A stretch of 64,000 bases of DNA from Ilumatobacter fluminis (GCF_004364865.1 NZ_SOAU01000001.1:3318001-3382000), one strand, 5' to 3'. Counted from the stretch's first letter, positions 1 through 13,347 are shown. Notes: generated from the sequence alone by a model not told the origin. A program made the numbers and translations.

Positions 1-1352
1 AGATAGCCGCCGACGATCGAGAACATCAGCAGCGCCTGCATCCGGAACAGCGTGAGCACCGAGGCGCCGGCCATCACGACCCAGCCGGTCGGCAGCGGCG
101 ACGCCGAACCGAACGACCGGCCGTCGAAGCTGGACCGATAGTCGGTGAGCAGGTCGCCGGGACTCTCGGGGAACGGCAGGAACTCGCCGACCGACGGCAC
201 GCCCCCGCGGATGAACTGGCGGCTGCCGATCACGATGGCCAGCACGACCAGGAACCAGGCGAGCGGCGGTCCGAACGAAGCCTCGCGCCACCGCCGGACG
301 GTGCTGTCGGCGCCGACGTACGTCGTCGTCTCCTTGCCGCGCAGGTACGACGTCAGGCGCGAACTGCCGCGGTCTTGAAGGCTCAGCACCTCGCGTTCGT
401 GCACGATCCGCTGACCGGCGATCGCTCGCCGACGCTTGACGATCGACCCGGTGCGCGGGATCAGCCCGCCGAGCGCCCGCAGCGAGGCGAGCGCCTCGCC
501 GAACCGGCCGGTGAAGAGGCCGACGACGAGTTCGACCATGGTCAGCAGGACCATCTGGATCGAACGCCCGAGCAGTCGCGACGCCCCCGTGAGGGTGGCG
601 ACGACCCGCATCCGGTGCCGGGCCCGCATCGTGCGGTGCGGCAGGTCGGGTCGGCGCAGCTCGAGCTGTTCGCGGTGGCGGACGACGGCATCGGGCACGA
701 CGACCACCCGGGCCCCCGTCATGTGGGCACGCCAGCACAGGTCGACGTCGTCGCCGTGGAACGTGATGGCCGGGTCGAAGCCGCCGAGGGTGCGGAAGAG
801 GTCGGCACGGACGAGGAAGCAGGCCGACGGCAGGACGAACACGTCGCGAACGGCGTCGTGCTGCTCCTGGTCGAACTCGCCCGGCTCGATGATGCTGTCG
901 ACCTCGCCGAAGCGGTCGAGGCCGAGGCCGACGTGCTGGAGACGCCGGGGCTCGTCCCAGTCGACGAGCTTGGGCCCGACGACACCGGCGTTCGAGCGGA
1001 ACAGTTCGGCGACGAGCACCCGAACGGTGTCGGGTGCGAGGGCGACGTCGTCGTGACAGATCAGGAAGAAGCCGTTGTCGCCCTCGACGAGTCGCAACAC
1101 CTCGTTGGCACCGGCGCCGAACCCGATCGTGCCGGGCAGGGTGCGGATGAACGCGCTCGGGAGCACGTCGCGAATGCGCGCCGAGATGTCCGCCGCACGG
1201 CCGTCGTCGCGCTCGGTGAGCAGGAAGAGGGTGCGGAAGTTGGCGTAGTCCTGGGCGGCGAGCGATGCGAGGGTCTCGTCGAACCAGTCACCCGGTTCGT
1301 GCACGACCATCACGGACACGACCGACGGAACGAGTTGGGGGTCCGTCTCCAC
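1..1352 (-). CDS. family 2 glycosyltransferase with membrane C-terminus (partial, 3' end outside window)
   Basis: The gene starts at a GTG (1352) and runs off the left edge; about 450 residues are visible. The N-terminal half is a GT-A glycosyltransferase: a Rossmann-like start (SVVSVMVVHEPGDWFDETL), a candidate metal-binding HDDVALAPD near residue 100, and a late GDDVDLCWRA near 200, as in rhamnosyl/galactosyl-transferase-like family 2 enzymes. After about residue 265 hydrophobic segments appear (IQMVLLTMVELVVGLFTG, LAWFLVVLAIVIG and one at the edge), so the catalytic domain is fused to a membrane region. It probably adds a sugar to a cell-envelope glycan at the membrane. The acceptor is unknown. 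No in-frame stop is seen before the window edge. Confidence 0.85.
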   Translation of the reverse strand, partial: METDPQLVPSVVSVMVVHEPGDWFDETLASLAAQDYANFRTLFLLTERDDGRAADISARIRDVLPSAFIRTLPGTIGFGAGANEVLRLVEGDNGFFLICHDDVALAPDTVRVLVAELFRSNAGVVGPKLVDWDEPRRLQHVGLGLDRFGEVDSIIEPGEFDQEQHDAVRDVFVLPSACFLVRADLFRTLGGFDPAITFHGDDVDLCWRAHMTGARVVVVPDAVVRHREQLELRRPDLPHRTMRARHRMRVVATLTGASRLLGRSIQMVLLTMVELVVGLFTGRFGEALASLRALGGLIPRTGSIVKRRRAIAGQRIVHEREVLSLQDRGSSRLTSYLRGKETTTYVGADSTVRRWREASFGPPLAWFLVVLAIVIGSRQFIRGGVPSVGEFLPFPESPGDLLTDYRSSFDGRSFGSASPLPTGWVVMAGASVLTLFRMQALLMFSIVGGY

Positions 1353-1539
1353 GATGGATCGAGGCTACTCCCGCGCGGTGCCGAGTTGGCGGCGGATCGA
1401 CCTCGAGGGGCTCGACGCACGCGAACGCTGTTACCGACGTCACAGCCCCTTCAACCGGAAATCCCGTCGAAGTGCTTGCAATAGTTAGCACTCTGAGGCA
1501 CACTTGCAATCACACCGCCGGAACCCGAAAGGCACCACC

Positions 1540-1902
1540 ATGATCGACATCACCGCCCTCGACCCCCGCAAGCTCGACCTCCAGAAGCTCGACGTCACCA
1601 AGATCGACTTCACGAACCTCGACCTGTCGAAGCTCGACCCCCGCAAGGTGGAACTCCCCGAGTTCGACATGCCCACGTTCGACTTCCCGAAGTTCGAGAT
1701 GCCCGAGATCGACCTGCCGAAGTTCGATATGCCGAAGTTCGACCTGCCGAAGTTCGACATGCCCGAGATCGACGTGCCGGCCGAGGTCGACCGCGTCGCC
1801 GACTTCGTCCGTGACGTCACCTACGCCGGCATCGGCGCCTGGGTGATCGCCGCCCAGAAGGTCGACAGCGAGGTCCGCAAGCTCGCCACCAAGGCCGCCT
1901 GA
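1540..1902 (+). CDS. pentad-repeat protein of unknown function (120 aa)
   Basis: I do not recognise a family. Residues 2-81 are sixteen uninterrupted five-residue units of the form hydrophobic-D/E-x-P/x-K/E/T (LDPRK, LDLQK, LDVTK, FDMPK, FDLPK, FDMPE). The last 39 residues form a helix-prone tail (VADFVRDVTYAGIGAWVIAA, then a basic end LATKAA). The D-L/F centre recalls pentapeptide-repeat beta-helices (A-D/N-L-x-x), but the small i-2 residue is replaced by bulky F/L/I and proline is frequent, so a standard fold is uncertain. The ATG at 1540 follows a purine-rich CCGAAAGG. It stands alone between a glycosyltransferase and a flippase-like gene. Confidence 0.75.
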   Translation: MIDITALDPRKLDLQKLDVTKIDFTNLDLSKLDPRKVELPEFDMPTFDFPKFEMPEIDLPKFDMPKFDLPKFDMPEIDVPAEVDRVADFVRDVTYAGIGAWVIAAQKVDSEVRKLATKAA

Positions 1903-1980
1903 ACCGACCGACATCGCGCGGGCCGAACGCCCGCACCGTCCCCCCACGAAGCGCAGGACGGCGGATAACGTAGAGACCTC

Positions 1981-3306
1981 GTGTCCTCGTCCGCCTCTCC
2001 TGCGCTTCGTCGCGTCCCCCTCCCCGAAGGCACCCTGCCGGTCGGCCTGAGCCTGCTCGTCGCGGGCATCGCGACGTACGCCTTCTTCATCGTCGGCGAG
2101 CAGGCACTCGGCAGCGAAGAGGCGTTCGCCCCGATCGTCTCGCTCTGGTTCGCGACCTTCTCGCTCGCTCCCGGCTTCTTCCTCCCGCTCGAGCAGGAGA
2201 TGGGTCGAGCGCTCTCGCACCGCAAGGCCCGCGCCGAAGGCGGGCTCCCCGTCGTCAAGCGCCTCGTCACCCTCGGCGCGATCATCGTCGGGCTCGTTCT
2301 CGTCGCGATCCTGTTCGCGAGCCCGATCATCACGTCCGAGTACTTCGACGGCGACTGGTGGATGTTCGCCGCGCTCGCGACCGCGTTCGTCGCCTACGCA
2401 CCCGCTCACCTGGCCCGCGGCATCTGTGCCGGTACCGGTCGCTTCACGTCGTACGCGATCGTCATCAGCTCCGACGGCATCGTCCGCATCGTCGCCTGCG
2501 TGGCGCTGGCGGCGATCGGCATCACCGCCGCCGGGCCCTATGGCTTCGCCGTGGCGCTCGCCCCGCTCGTGCCCGTCACCTACGTCGGGCTCCGCGGCCA
2601 GCTCCGCACCAAGCCCGGTCCGCCCGCCGAATGGCAGGAGGTCAGCCAGAACCTCGGCTGGCTGCTCGTCGGCACCGTGTGCGCAGCGGCGTTGCTCAAC
2701 GCCGGCCCGGTCACGGCCACCCTCCTCGCCGGCCCGAACGAGCAGGGCCTCGTCGCACGATTCGGCTACGGCGTGCTGCTCGCCCGCATCCCGCTCTTCC
2801 TGTTCCAGGCCGTCCAGGCCGCCCTGCTCCCGCGGCTGTCGCGCCTCGCGGCCAAGGGCGAGTTCGCCGAGTTCCGCGATGGTCTCCGCAAGCTGATGTA
2901 CCTCGTCGCCGCGGTCGGCGTCGTCGGGACCGCCGGTGCGTTCATCATCGGCCCGTTCGTGATCGAAACCGTGTACGACACCGAACTGTCGGGCCGCACC
3001 CTCGCCATGCTCGCCCTGTCGAGCGCCATCTACATGGCCGGGCTCGCCACCGCGCAGGCCGTCATTGCCCTCCAGGGCCACAAATGGGTCGCACTCGGGT
3101 GGAGCGTCGGCGTGGTGATGTTCGTCCTCGGCACGTGGCTGTCGAGCGACCTGCTGTTCCGCCGGATCGAGATCGGCCTCGTGATCTCGAGCGCATCGGC
3201 GCTCGCGATCTTCGCGTTCGCGCTGCGTCAGAAGCTGTCGTCGGGGGCGACGCCCACGAGCGACTCGGTGATGGACGCCATCACCGACATGCCCGTCGAG
3301 GGCTGA
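1981..3306 (+). CDS. polysaccharide flippase-like multi-pass membrane protein
   Basis: This 441-residue protein has about twelve hydrophobic segments spread through its length, with the layout of the MATE/MOP flippase superfamily (Wzx/MurJ-like): paired helices, a mid-protein loop RTKPGPPAEWQEVSQNLG, and an amphipathic region (FQAVQAALLPRLSRLAAKGE) typical of the second bundle. Such proteins move lipid-linked sugars across the cytoplasmic membrane. The GTG start at 1981 is chosen because no alternative lies close upstream. It lies beside a glycosyltransferase gene, which fits glycan export, although that gene is on the other strand. The exact substrate cannot be read from sequence. Confidence 0.75.
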   Translation: MSSSASPALRRVPLPEGTLPVGLSLLVAGIATYAFFIVGEQALGSEEAFAPIVSLWFATFSLAPGFFLPLEQEMGRALSHRKARAEGGLPVVKRLVTLGAIIVGLVLVAILFASPIITSEYFDGDWWMFAALATAFVAYAPAHLARGICAGTGRFTSYAIVISSDGIVRIVACVALAAIGITAAGPYGFAVALAPLVPVTYVGLRGQLRTKPGPPAEWQEVSQNLGWLLVGTVCAAALLNAGPVTATLLAGPNEQGLVARFGYGVLLARIPLFLFQAVQAALLPRLSRLAAKGEFAEFRDGLRKLMYLVAAVGVVGTAGAFIIGPFVIETVYDTELSGRTLAMLALSSAIYMAGLATAQAVIALQGHKWVALGWSVGVVMFVLGTWLSSDLLFRRIEIGLVISSASALAIFAFALRQKLSSGATPTSDSVMDAITDMPVEG

Positions 3307-3309
3307 CGC

Positions 3310-4218
3310 TCAGCCGGCCCGGCCGGCGACCGCCACGGCGATCTCTGCTGCCACCCTCGCGTTGTTCTCGGCCAGTGCGAGGTTGGCCGGCACGCTCTCG
3401 CCGGCGGTCGCCTCACCGATCCGGCCGAGCACGAACGGCGTGACGGCGGCACCGCCGATGCCGGCGGCGTCGGCGTCGGTCAACGCCTGGGCCAGCACAC
3501 CGTCGAGCGTGTCGGCGTCGAGCGCGTCGCCCTCGGGGATCGGCACGGCCACGAGCATGCCCGAGCGGTCGCGGCTGCGGGCGGCCAGGATCGCGGCGAC
3601 CTCGTCGGCCGACTCGACGCGATGCGGCACCGGGACGCCCGACGATCGCGTGTAGAACGCCGGGAAGTCGTCGTGGCGCCACCCGAGGACGGGCACGCCG
3701 ACGGTCTCGAGGTACTCGAGCGTCCGGGGCAGGTCGAGGAACGCCTTGGCACCGGCGCTGACGGTGATCACCGGATGATGTGCCATCGCGTCGAGGTCGG
3801 CGCTGATGTCGCCGGTGAGTTCGGCGCCGCGGTGCACGCCCCCGATCCCGCCCGTGGCGAACACGCTCACACCGGCGTGGGCGGCGAGGGCCACCGATGC
3901 CGAGACCGTCGTCGCACCGAACGCCCAGCCCTGGCCGATCGCCACGGCGAGATCGCGCTCGGCGGCTTTGCGGGCCGGGCCGAGGATGCGGGCGTGCTCG
4001 TCGGCCGACAGGCCCACTCGGGGCACCCCGTCGAGCACCGCCGTGACGGCGGGGACCGCTCCCCCGTCGACGATCGCCGACAGGCACCGGTCGAGCGCCT
4101 CCCGGTTGTTCGGCGACGGCAGACCGAGATGGGAGAAGATCGTCGACTCGAGCGCCACCACGGGCGCACCATCGGCGAGAGCGGCAGCGACGTCGTCGGA
4201 GAGAACCGGGGAGATCAC
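3310..4218 (-). CDS. psuG: pseudouridine-5'-phosphate glycosidase
   Basis: The 302-residue product matches PsuG in full length: VALESTIFSHLGLPSPNN at the N-terminus, GWAFGATTVSASVALAAHAG and VFATGGIGGVHRG in the middle (phosphate and metal site region), then VPVLGWRHDDFPAFYTRSSG and TPFVLGRI near the end. It cleaves pseudouridine 5'-phosphate to uracil and ribose 5-phosphate in the cytoplasm. The partner kinase gene psuK, often adjacent, is not in the neighbourhood. The stop lies three bases from the convergent end of the flippase-like gene. Confidence 0.93.
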   Translation of the reverse strand: MISPVLSDDVAAALADGAPVVALESTIFSHLGLPSPNNREALDRCLSAIVDGGAVPAVTAVLDGVPRVGLSADEHARILGPARKAAERDLAVAIGQGWAFGATTVSASVALAAHAGVSVFATGGIGGVHRGAELTGDISADLDAMAHHPVITVSAGAKAFLDLPRTLEYLETVGVPVLGWRHDDFPAFYTRSSGVPVPHRVESADEVAAILAARSRDRSGMLVAVPIPEGDALDADTLDGVLAQALTDADAAGIGGAAVTPFVLGRIGEATAGESVPANLALAENNARVAAEIAVAVAGRAG

Positions 4219-4249
4219 CCGGACAGTCTGCCGGGCGGCGACCGACGCG

Positions 4250-5443
4250 CTACACCGCGACGAACCGCGTGACGCATTCGACGTGGTGCGTGTGCGGGAA
4301 CAGATCGAGCACCTCGGTGCCGTCGTGGCGATACCCGTGCTGGTGCAACAGCGCCGTGTCGCGGGCCGCGGCGACCGGGTCGCAGCTGATCAGCACCACG
4401 ACGGGAGCGCCGGCACTCACGATGGCCGCCGTGCCGGGTCGCCCGAGACCGGAGCGGGCCGGATCGGCGATCACGACGTCGATGTCGAGGCCGTCGGGCC
4501 GACGCCACCGGCCGACCTGGTCGAACTCGACGGCAGCACGACGGTCGGCGAGGTTGTGCATCGCGTCGGCGACCGCAGTCCGCGAGCTCTCGACCGTCAT
4601 GAGGTACGACGCCGGGTCGGTGGCGGCGAGCGCGAACAGCCCGACGCCGGCGTAGGCGTCGAGCACCGCCCCGGCACCGGCGAGTTCGGGCGCCGCACGC
4701 TTGACGGCGTCGACGAGCAGCTCCGCGGCCGCCGGCCCACTCTGGAAGAACGATCCGGCCGACACGCGGAAGTCGTGGCCGGCGACCCGCTCGGTCAGCT
4801 GGGCCTTGGCCCCCACCCCCACGTCGGCGGGCAGGCTCTGCACGTCGCCGCGCCGGCGATCCCAGCGGGCGGTCCGCTCGCCGGTGGCGGCCGACACCCG
4901 GAGCGTTACCTCGAGCCCGGCGTCGATCACGATCGAGTCGAGCAGCGAGCGCAGTGCGGGATGCGCCACGAGGCACCCGGTGGCCGGCACCAGATCGTGC
5001 GACCGGTCGGCACGATACGACGGCCGCCCGTCATGGTCGCCGACGACACGGATCGTCGTGCGGTAGCCGTCGGGGTCGACGGCGGCACCGCGGGTGATGA
5101 TCGCGTCGGGCAGTTTGGCGGTGCGACGGAACGCGTCGTGCACGATCTCGACCTTGTGCGGGAGCTGCGAGACGACGGCCAGCTCTTGCCAGTCGCACCC
5201 GCCACACCCGAGGCGACGTTGCGGGCAGGGAGACTCGACCCGCTCCGACGACGCCACGACGACCTCGCCGACGACGGCGCGACTCCAGCCGTCCTTGCGT
5301 TCCGTCGTGGTGGCCAACACCTCGTCGCCGGGCACGGCGCCACGGACGAACACGACCTTGCCGTCGGGCTCGTGGGCCATGGCCTCGCCGCCGGCGATGT
5401 ACCGCTCTGCTCGCAAGGTGGTGCGGTCGTCGGGCGTGGTCAC
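4250..5443 (-). CDS. TrmA/RlmD-family 5-methyluridine RNA methyltransferase with TRAM domain
   Basis: From the GTG at 5443 the protein is 397 residues. An N-terminal TRAM-like OB domain (YIAGGEAMAHEPDGKVVFV) is followed by iron-sulfur cysteines at about 73, 80 and 83 (CPQRRLGCGGCDW) and a fourth near 157, then the methyltransferase fold: SFFQSGPAAAELL, VLDAYAGVGLFAL for SAM binding, IADPARSGL, and the catalytic ISCDPVAAARD. The family methylates uridines in rRNA or tRNA. Which uridine is modified cannot be told here. An open reading frame continues upstream of the chosen GTG, but that part does not look like the family. Confidence 0.88.
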   Translation of the reverse strand: MTTPDDRTTLRAERYIAGGEAMAHEPDGKVVFVRGAVPGDEVLATTTERKDGWSRAVVGEVVVASSERVESPCPQRRLGCGGCDWQELAVVSQLPHKVEIVHDAFRRTAKLPDAIITRGAAVDPDGYRTTIRVVGDHDGRPSYRADRSHDLVPATGCLVAHPALRSLLDSIVIDAGLEVTLRVSAATGERTARWDRRRGDVQSLPADVGVGAKAQLTERVAGHDFRVSAGSFFQSGPAAAELLVDAVKRAAPELAGAGAVLDAYAGVGLFALAATDPASYLMTVESSRTAVADAMHNLADRRAAVEFDQVGRWRRPDGLDIDVVIADPARSGLGRPGTAAIVSAGAPVVVLISCDPVAAARDTALLHQHGYRHDGTEVLDLFPHTHHVECVTRFVAV

Positions 5444-5490
5444 CCGTTCGAGCCTAGGCAGACCGGTCGCTCGTTCGCGATGCTGGTGCC

Positions 5491-5703
5491 ATGAGCAACC
5501 CCGACGAGCAGTGGTACTGGGACCTGCGCCGCGAGCAGGCGGTGCCGGCCGACGAGCGCGGACCCGCCGAGGACATGATGGGGCCGTACGCCACCAAGGG
5601 CGAGGCCGAGAACTGGCAGGCCAAGGTCGAGCAGCGCAACGAAGCCTGGGACGACGACGACGAGGAATGGGAGTCGTGGGGAGAGAACGACGAGGACGAC
5701 TGA
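5491..5703 (+). CDS. small acidic conserved actinobacterial protein (70 aa)
   Basis: The protein opens MSNPDEQWYWDLRREQAVPA and contains GPYATKGEAENWQAKVEQRN followed by an acidic tail of D/E/W. It matches the pattern of a widespread small actinobacterial protein (W-Y-x-C/D-L ... GPY-T-x-x-EAE ... ERNEAWD) that is sometimes misannotated as methionine aminopeptidase. The W/GPY part may be a short SPOR-like fold, but this is inference. It diverges from the RNA methyltransferase gene (47 bp gap) and precedes rpe by 30 bp, so the two may be co-transcribed. No function is known to me. Confidence 0.8.
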   Translation: MSNPDEQWYWDLRREQAVPADERGPAEDMMGPYATKGEAENWQAKVEQRNEAWDDDDEEWESWGENDEDD

Positions 5704-5733
5704 CCCGCCACGTCGGCGAGTAGGTTCGCTCCC

Positions 5734-6417
5734 GTGACACGACCGATCCAGATCGTCCCGTCCGTCCTCCCCGCCGACTTCGCCCGCCTCGGTGACGAGG
5801 TCGCCGCGCTCGAGGCCGCCGGCGTCGACCTCGTCCAGTGGGACGTGATGGACGGCCAGTTCGTCCCCAACCTCACCTTCGGGCCCGACGTCATCGCGGC
5901 AGCGCGATCTCACTGCTCCGTGCCGTTCGAGGCGCACCTGATGGTGTTGACGCCCGACGCGATGGCACAGCAGTACGTCGACGCCGGATGCTCGCGCCTG
6001 ATCGTGCACGCCGAGACCGCGCCGCACCTGCACCGCACCCTCGACAACATCAACGGCATGGGTGCCCGTGCCGCCGTGGCGCTCAACCCGGCGACGCCGG
6101 CGTCGGCGATCGAGCACGTGCTCGACCTGGTCGACCTCGTCCTCGTGATGACCGTCAACCCCGGGTTCGGCGGTCAGGCCTATATCGCCACCATGGAGCG
6201 CAAGATCGCCGAGGTCAGGGCGATGCTCGACGAACGAGGGTTGAGCGACAGCGTCGACCTCGAGGTCGACGGCGGCATCGGCCCGGCGACGATCGAAGGC
6301 GCCGTTCGAGCGGGCGCGAACGTCCTGATCGCCGGAAGCGCGCTCTACAAGGACCCCGACGGCCTCGAGCACGCCGTGTCGCACCTGCGGTCGCTCGCCG
6401 AGGGCGCTCGCGCCTGA
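5734..6417 (+). CDS. rpe: ribulose-phosphate 3-epimerase
   Basis: The 227-residue TIM-barrel enzyme interconverts ribulose 5-phosphate and xylulose 5-phosphate in the pentose phosphate pathway. Signature stretches are IVPSVLPADFARLGDEV, VDLVQWDVMDGQFVPNLTFG (metal-binding D and the catalytic aspartate), HLMV, VLVMTVNPGFGGQ and VDGGIGPATI followed by GANVLIAGSALY for phosphate binding. GTG at 5734 gives the usual N-terminus. It sits 42 bp upstream of the AddB-like gene on the same strand. Confidence 0.95.
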   Translation: MTRPIQIVPSVLPADFARLGDEVAALEAAGVDLVQWDVMDGQFVPNLTFGPDVIAAARSHCSVPFEAHLMVLTPDAMAQQYVDAGCSRLIVHAETAPHLHRTLDNINGMGARAAVALNPATPASAIEHVLDLVDLVLVMTVNPGFGGQAYIATMERKIAEVRAMLDERGLSDSVDLEVDGGIGPATIEGAVRAGANVLIAGSALYKDPDGLEHAVSHLRSLAEGARA

Positions 6418-6459
6418 CGGCGCGAAACCCTGCGACACCCCGCCCGTACGCTCGGAACC

Positions 6460-9400
6460 ATGTCCGTTCGGTGCACCCCCGTGTTCGCCCCCGACGCCAT
6501 CCAGGCGTTGGCCGCGGCCGTTCGCGCCGCGAAACAGGGCAACCCGCTCGCGCCGGTCACGGTGATCGTCCCCACCAACGCCGTGGGCGTCACGGCGCGG
6601 CGCCGGCTCGGCGCCGACGGTGGCGTGGCTGCCATCGAGCTCGTCACGCCCGGCCGCCTCGCCGAGCGCATCGCCGGCGCCGACCTGGCAGCAGCAGGCC
6701 GCCGTCCGGTCAGCACCCCGCTGATCGACATCACGGTCCGCGAGGTGCTGCGGCACGCACCCGGCCACTACGAATCCGTCGCCGACCACCCGTCCACGGT
6801 GACGAGCCTGCGCAACCTCCACCGCGAACTGCGGTTGGCCGGTCCGCTCGGTGCCGCGGCGCTCCGGGGCGCGTCGGCTCGTGGACGCGAGGCAGCGCGG
6901 GTGTCGTCGATGGTGTCCGAGCGGCTCGCCGCTCACTGGTTCGACGAGGCCGACCTGATCGCAGCGGCGATCGAGCGCATCCGGGCCGGCGAGCGTCCGT
7001 TCGAACGGGCGGTGGTGTTCCTCCCCCGCGTCGACCGTGGTCTCCCGGCCGACCTGCTACGCGCCATCGGCGACGTCACCGATCTCCAGGTCCTCGTCGA
7101 GTGGACCGGCATCGCGTCGGTCGACGCCGAGACGGTCGACTTCGCCACGGCGCTCGGCGCCTCGGTCGATCCCGTCGCCGATGCCATCCCGGTCGTGCCG
7201 GCCGACACACGCGTCGTGTCCACCACCGACGCCGACGAAGAGGTCCGCCACGCCGTCCGGCAGCTGGTCGACGCGGCACGCAGCGGCACCCCGTTCGCCC
7301 GCATGGCGCTCGTGTGGCCCACCGACCGTCCGTACGCCCGCCTCGTCGAACACCACCTCGGCGTCGCCGGTCTGCCCTGGAACGGCCGACCCGGCACGCT
7401 GGTCACCGAGCGGCTCGTGCCGCGATTCCTGCTCGACCTGCTCGATCTCGACCGACGCGGCCTGCGGCGATCGGAGCTGTTCGACCTGCTCGCCGACGTC
7501 CCGATCAACGGTCCCGACGGCGCGCGAGTGTCCGTCGCCGCATGGGAACGCCGGGCGCGCGCCGCCGGCGTCAGCACCGACGCCCACTGGACGCCCCGGC
7601 TCGCAGCCCACGCCGCCGCCATGCGGGCCACCGAGCGCGAGCGTCACGCCGACGACGCCGAAGCGCTGTCCGCGTTCGTCGACGACCTCCGGCGCGACCT
7701 GGGGCCGCGCTCGCGCACCCGCAGCTGGAGCGACTGGGCCGAGTGGTGCGAACGCCAGGTGCTGTATCGCCTCGGCCGTTCGGTGCTCGACCAACTCGAC
7801 GAAGCCGAGCGCCTCGCGTCCGACCATGCCAACCGTGTGCTCGACCGCCTGCGCTACCTCGACACCGTCGGCAAACCCGTCACGCGCAGCGAGTTCCGCG
7901 CCGCCTTCGCCGCCGAGTTCGAGGCCGCCCCGGGCCGTCTCGGCCGCTTGGGCGACGGCATCACCATCGGATCGTTGGCGGGCACGGTCGGTCTCGGCGC
8001 CGATCTCACCATCGTGCTCGGCGCCGCCGACGGGCTCCTGCCTCCCCCGCCCCCGTCCGACCCGCTGATCTCCGACGCCGACCGGCGCGCTGCCGGGCTC
8101 GGCTCTGCCGACGCTCGCGCCAACCGGATCCACCGCAGCTTCCTGTCTCACGCCACCACGTCGGCGACGCTCATCGTGCACACACCGCGTGGCGACCTGC
8201 GAGCCACCACCGACCGACTGCCGTCGCGCTGGATCGCCGAGCACCTCCCGTCGGTCTCGCCCCACTCGGTCCCGAGCCACCACGCAGGCCTCGTCGCCTG
8301 CGAGTTCCCCGGCTCCGCTCCCGAGCACCGACTGCGGGCACGGGCCGTCGCCGCGGCGAGCGGCGTCGATGCACTCGTCGCCGGGTGCGCCGACGATCCC
8401 GCTGCGATCCGCGGACTCCGTCTCCGTGCGAGTCGCCGCAGCGACCGGGTCACCGAGTTCGACGGCGACCTGAGTTCGGTGACGATCGATCACTTCCCAC
8501 GTCCGGTGTCCGCGTCGCAGATCGAGCTGTGGCCGTCGTGCCCGCACGCGTACTTCATGCGGTACCTGCTCGGGGTCCGCCCGATCGACGACCCGACCGA
8601 CGAGCTCGGTCTGTCACCGATGGAGCGCGGCAACGTCATCCACGACACGCTCGACGTGTTCCATCGTCGGGTCATCGCCGGCGACATTCCCCAGCCCGGG
8701 CCCGACGGCTGGTCGCCCGAGGCGACGGCTGCACTCGAGCAGATCTTCACCGAGACGGCCGATCGCTTCGAGCAGACCGGCCGCACCGGCCGCGCCGCCA
8801 ACTGGTTTCTCCAGCGGCCCTCGGTGCGAGCCGAGCTGTTCAACTGGTTCGTCCGTGACGGACGACTCGCCGGCTCACGGGGCGCACGGGTCGTCCACTC
8901 CGAGCTGCGATTCGGTCGCGCTCCCGACGTCGAGGTGTCGCTCCCGCTCGGCGACGGGCGTCAGCTCGCCGTGTTCGGCGCCGCCGACCGGATCGACCGA
9001 ACGGCCACCGGCGAACTCGTCATCGTCGACCACAAGACCGGCAAGGCCGACAAGTTCAAGAAGATCGACCGCACCGACCCGACCGAGGGTCGGACGAAGT
9101 TCCAGCTGCCGATCTACGCGGCGGCAGCACTCGCCACGATCGGCGAAGCGCCGGGTTCGACGCCTGTCCGGGCCGAATACGGATTCTTCGATCGTGGCAA
9201 CTACGAGCGCTACGGCTACTCGTTCGACGACGAGGTCTGGAATCAGGTGACCGACGACCTCCGGTGGCTGGTCGACGGCATCGAGTCAGGGCTGTTCCCC
9301 GCCATCACCGAGCCGCCGAAGTTCACGTTCTACGTCGACTGCCACTACTGCGACCCCGACGGTCTCGGTGTCGACGAGCGCTACGCCGACTGGAGCCGCA

Positions 9401-9467
9401 AGCAGGACGACCCGCGGCTGGTGGCCGTGTTCGCCGACGACGGGGCCGACGAGCAGGGAGCCGAACG

Positions 9468-9471
<4 letters not shown>
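6460..9471 (+). CDS. AddB-like helicase/PD-(D/E)XK nuclease subunit
   Basis: The 1003-residue protein has an inactivated UvrD-like N-terminal part (PVTVIVPTNAVGVTARRRL, with no Walker A) and a C-terminal RecB-type nuclease domain: SASQIELWPSCPHAYFMRYL near 690, ERGNVIHDTLD, FGAADRID and the catalytic VIVDHKTGKADK near 850. With the next gene, whose ATG overlaps its stop as ATGA, it should form an AddAB/RexAB-type double-strand-break resection machine that feeds RecA. AddB enzymes hold an iron-sulfur cluster with four cysteines. Here SCPHAY and DCHYC supply three, and the usual last cysteine reads as glycine. Confidence 0.85.
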
Positions 9472-12756
<3,285 letters not shown>

Positions 12757-12776
<20 letters not shown>

Positions 12777-13347
12777 CGGCGTTGAACAGGCCGCTGAGGC
12801 TGAGCCGGAACGTCGCGAGGGCGAAGATCGCGCCGAACGCGAGGCCGATCGGCACCAGGACGGCGCCGAGGATCCGGATCCGGGCGTCGAAGAACGGCTG
12901 CAGCAGGCTGGTCTCGATCGTGGTGCCGTCGACGTGCAGGGTCCGCATCGGATCGTCGAACTCGGGACAGTCGACGTCGGTCTCCGACACACCGATGACC
13001 TCGTCACCCCCGAAGTTCTCAATCGGGTCGGTCACCTTCGAGGTGAGCAGGCCGAGGTCGGGGTGGACGACTGCCGACACGAGATACGTCTCGCCGTCGT
13101 CGAGGTACTGGGCGTCGAGGCCGTACCGGACGTCGACCAGGTCGTCGTCGAACCCGAACGGGGCGGGGTTGCCGGCCCGGATCCGGTCGATCTCGAATCG
13201 GATCGTGCGGTAGTCACGATCGACGACCTCACCGACGAACACCACGTGCGGGGCGGTCGGTGCAGTGCACCCCTCCGGCACCGGTACCAGGGGGTCGGAG
13301 GCGGCCGGTGAGAGCCCGAGAAGGCCGACCAGCGCTGCTCGCCACAT
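12757..13347 (-). CDS. exported single-pass membrane protein of unknown function
   Basis: The 196-residue product begins with a short signal-like segment (MWRAALVGLLGLSPAASDP), has an extracellular beta-rich region with two cysteines (EGCTAP and VDCPEFDD) that could pair, and ends with a transmembrane helix (ILGAVLVPIGLAFGAIFAL) and a basic tail (RPSRR), giving a type I topology. VVFVGEVVDRDYRTIRFEID resembles the opening of a TIMP-like/OB-fold exported domain, but I cannot assign it. The stop codon lies inside the end of the AddA-like gene, and the start is only 32 bp from a divergent small gene. Confidence 0.7.

Noticed and set aside
1485-1493. TTAGCACTC, one half of a CIRCE (HrcA) element, upstream of the pentad-repeat gene
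   Set aside because: The matching GAGTGCTAA half is absent, so a heat-shock operator cannot be supported. The flanking direct repeat CTTGCAAT (1475 and 1503) is noted only as coincidence or promoter debris.
1485-1820. Minus-strand frame with repeated NFGRS/NFGIS units resembling a pentapeptide-repeat protein
   Set aside because: It is the antisense image of the 15-bp-periodic plus-strand gene, has a poor start, and the plus frame has a ribosome site and a sensible C-terminus.
5838-8858. Very long plus-strand Arg-rich open frame overlapping rpe and the AddB-like gene
   Set aside because: Arg/Pro/Ala-rich composition is typical of an out-of-frame reading of high-GC genes; the overlapped genes have clear families.
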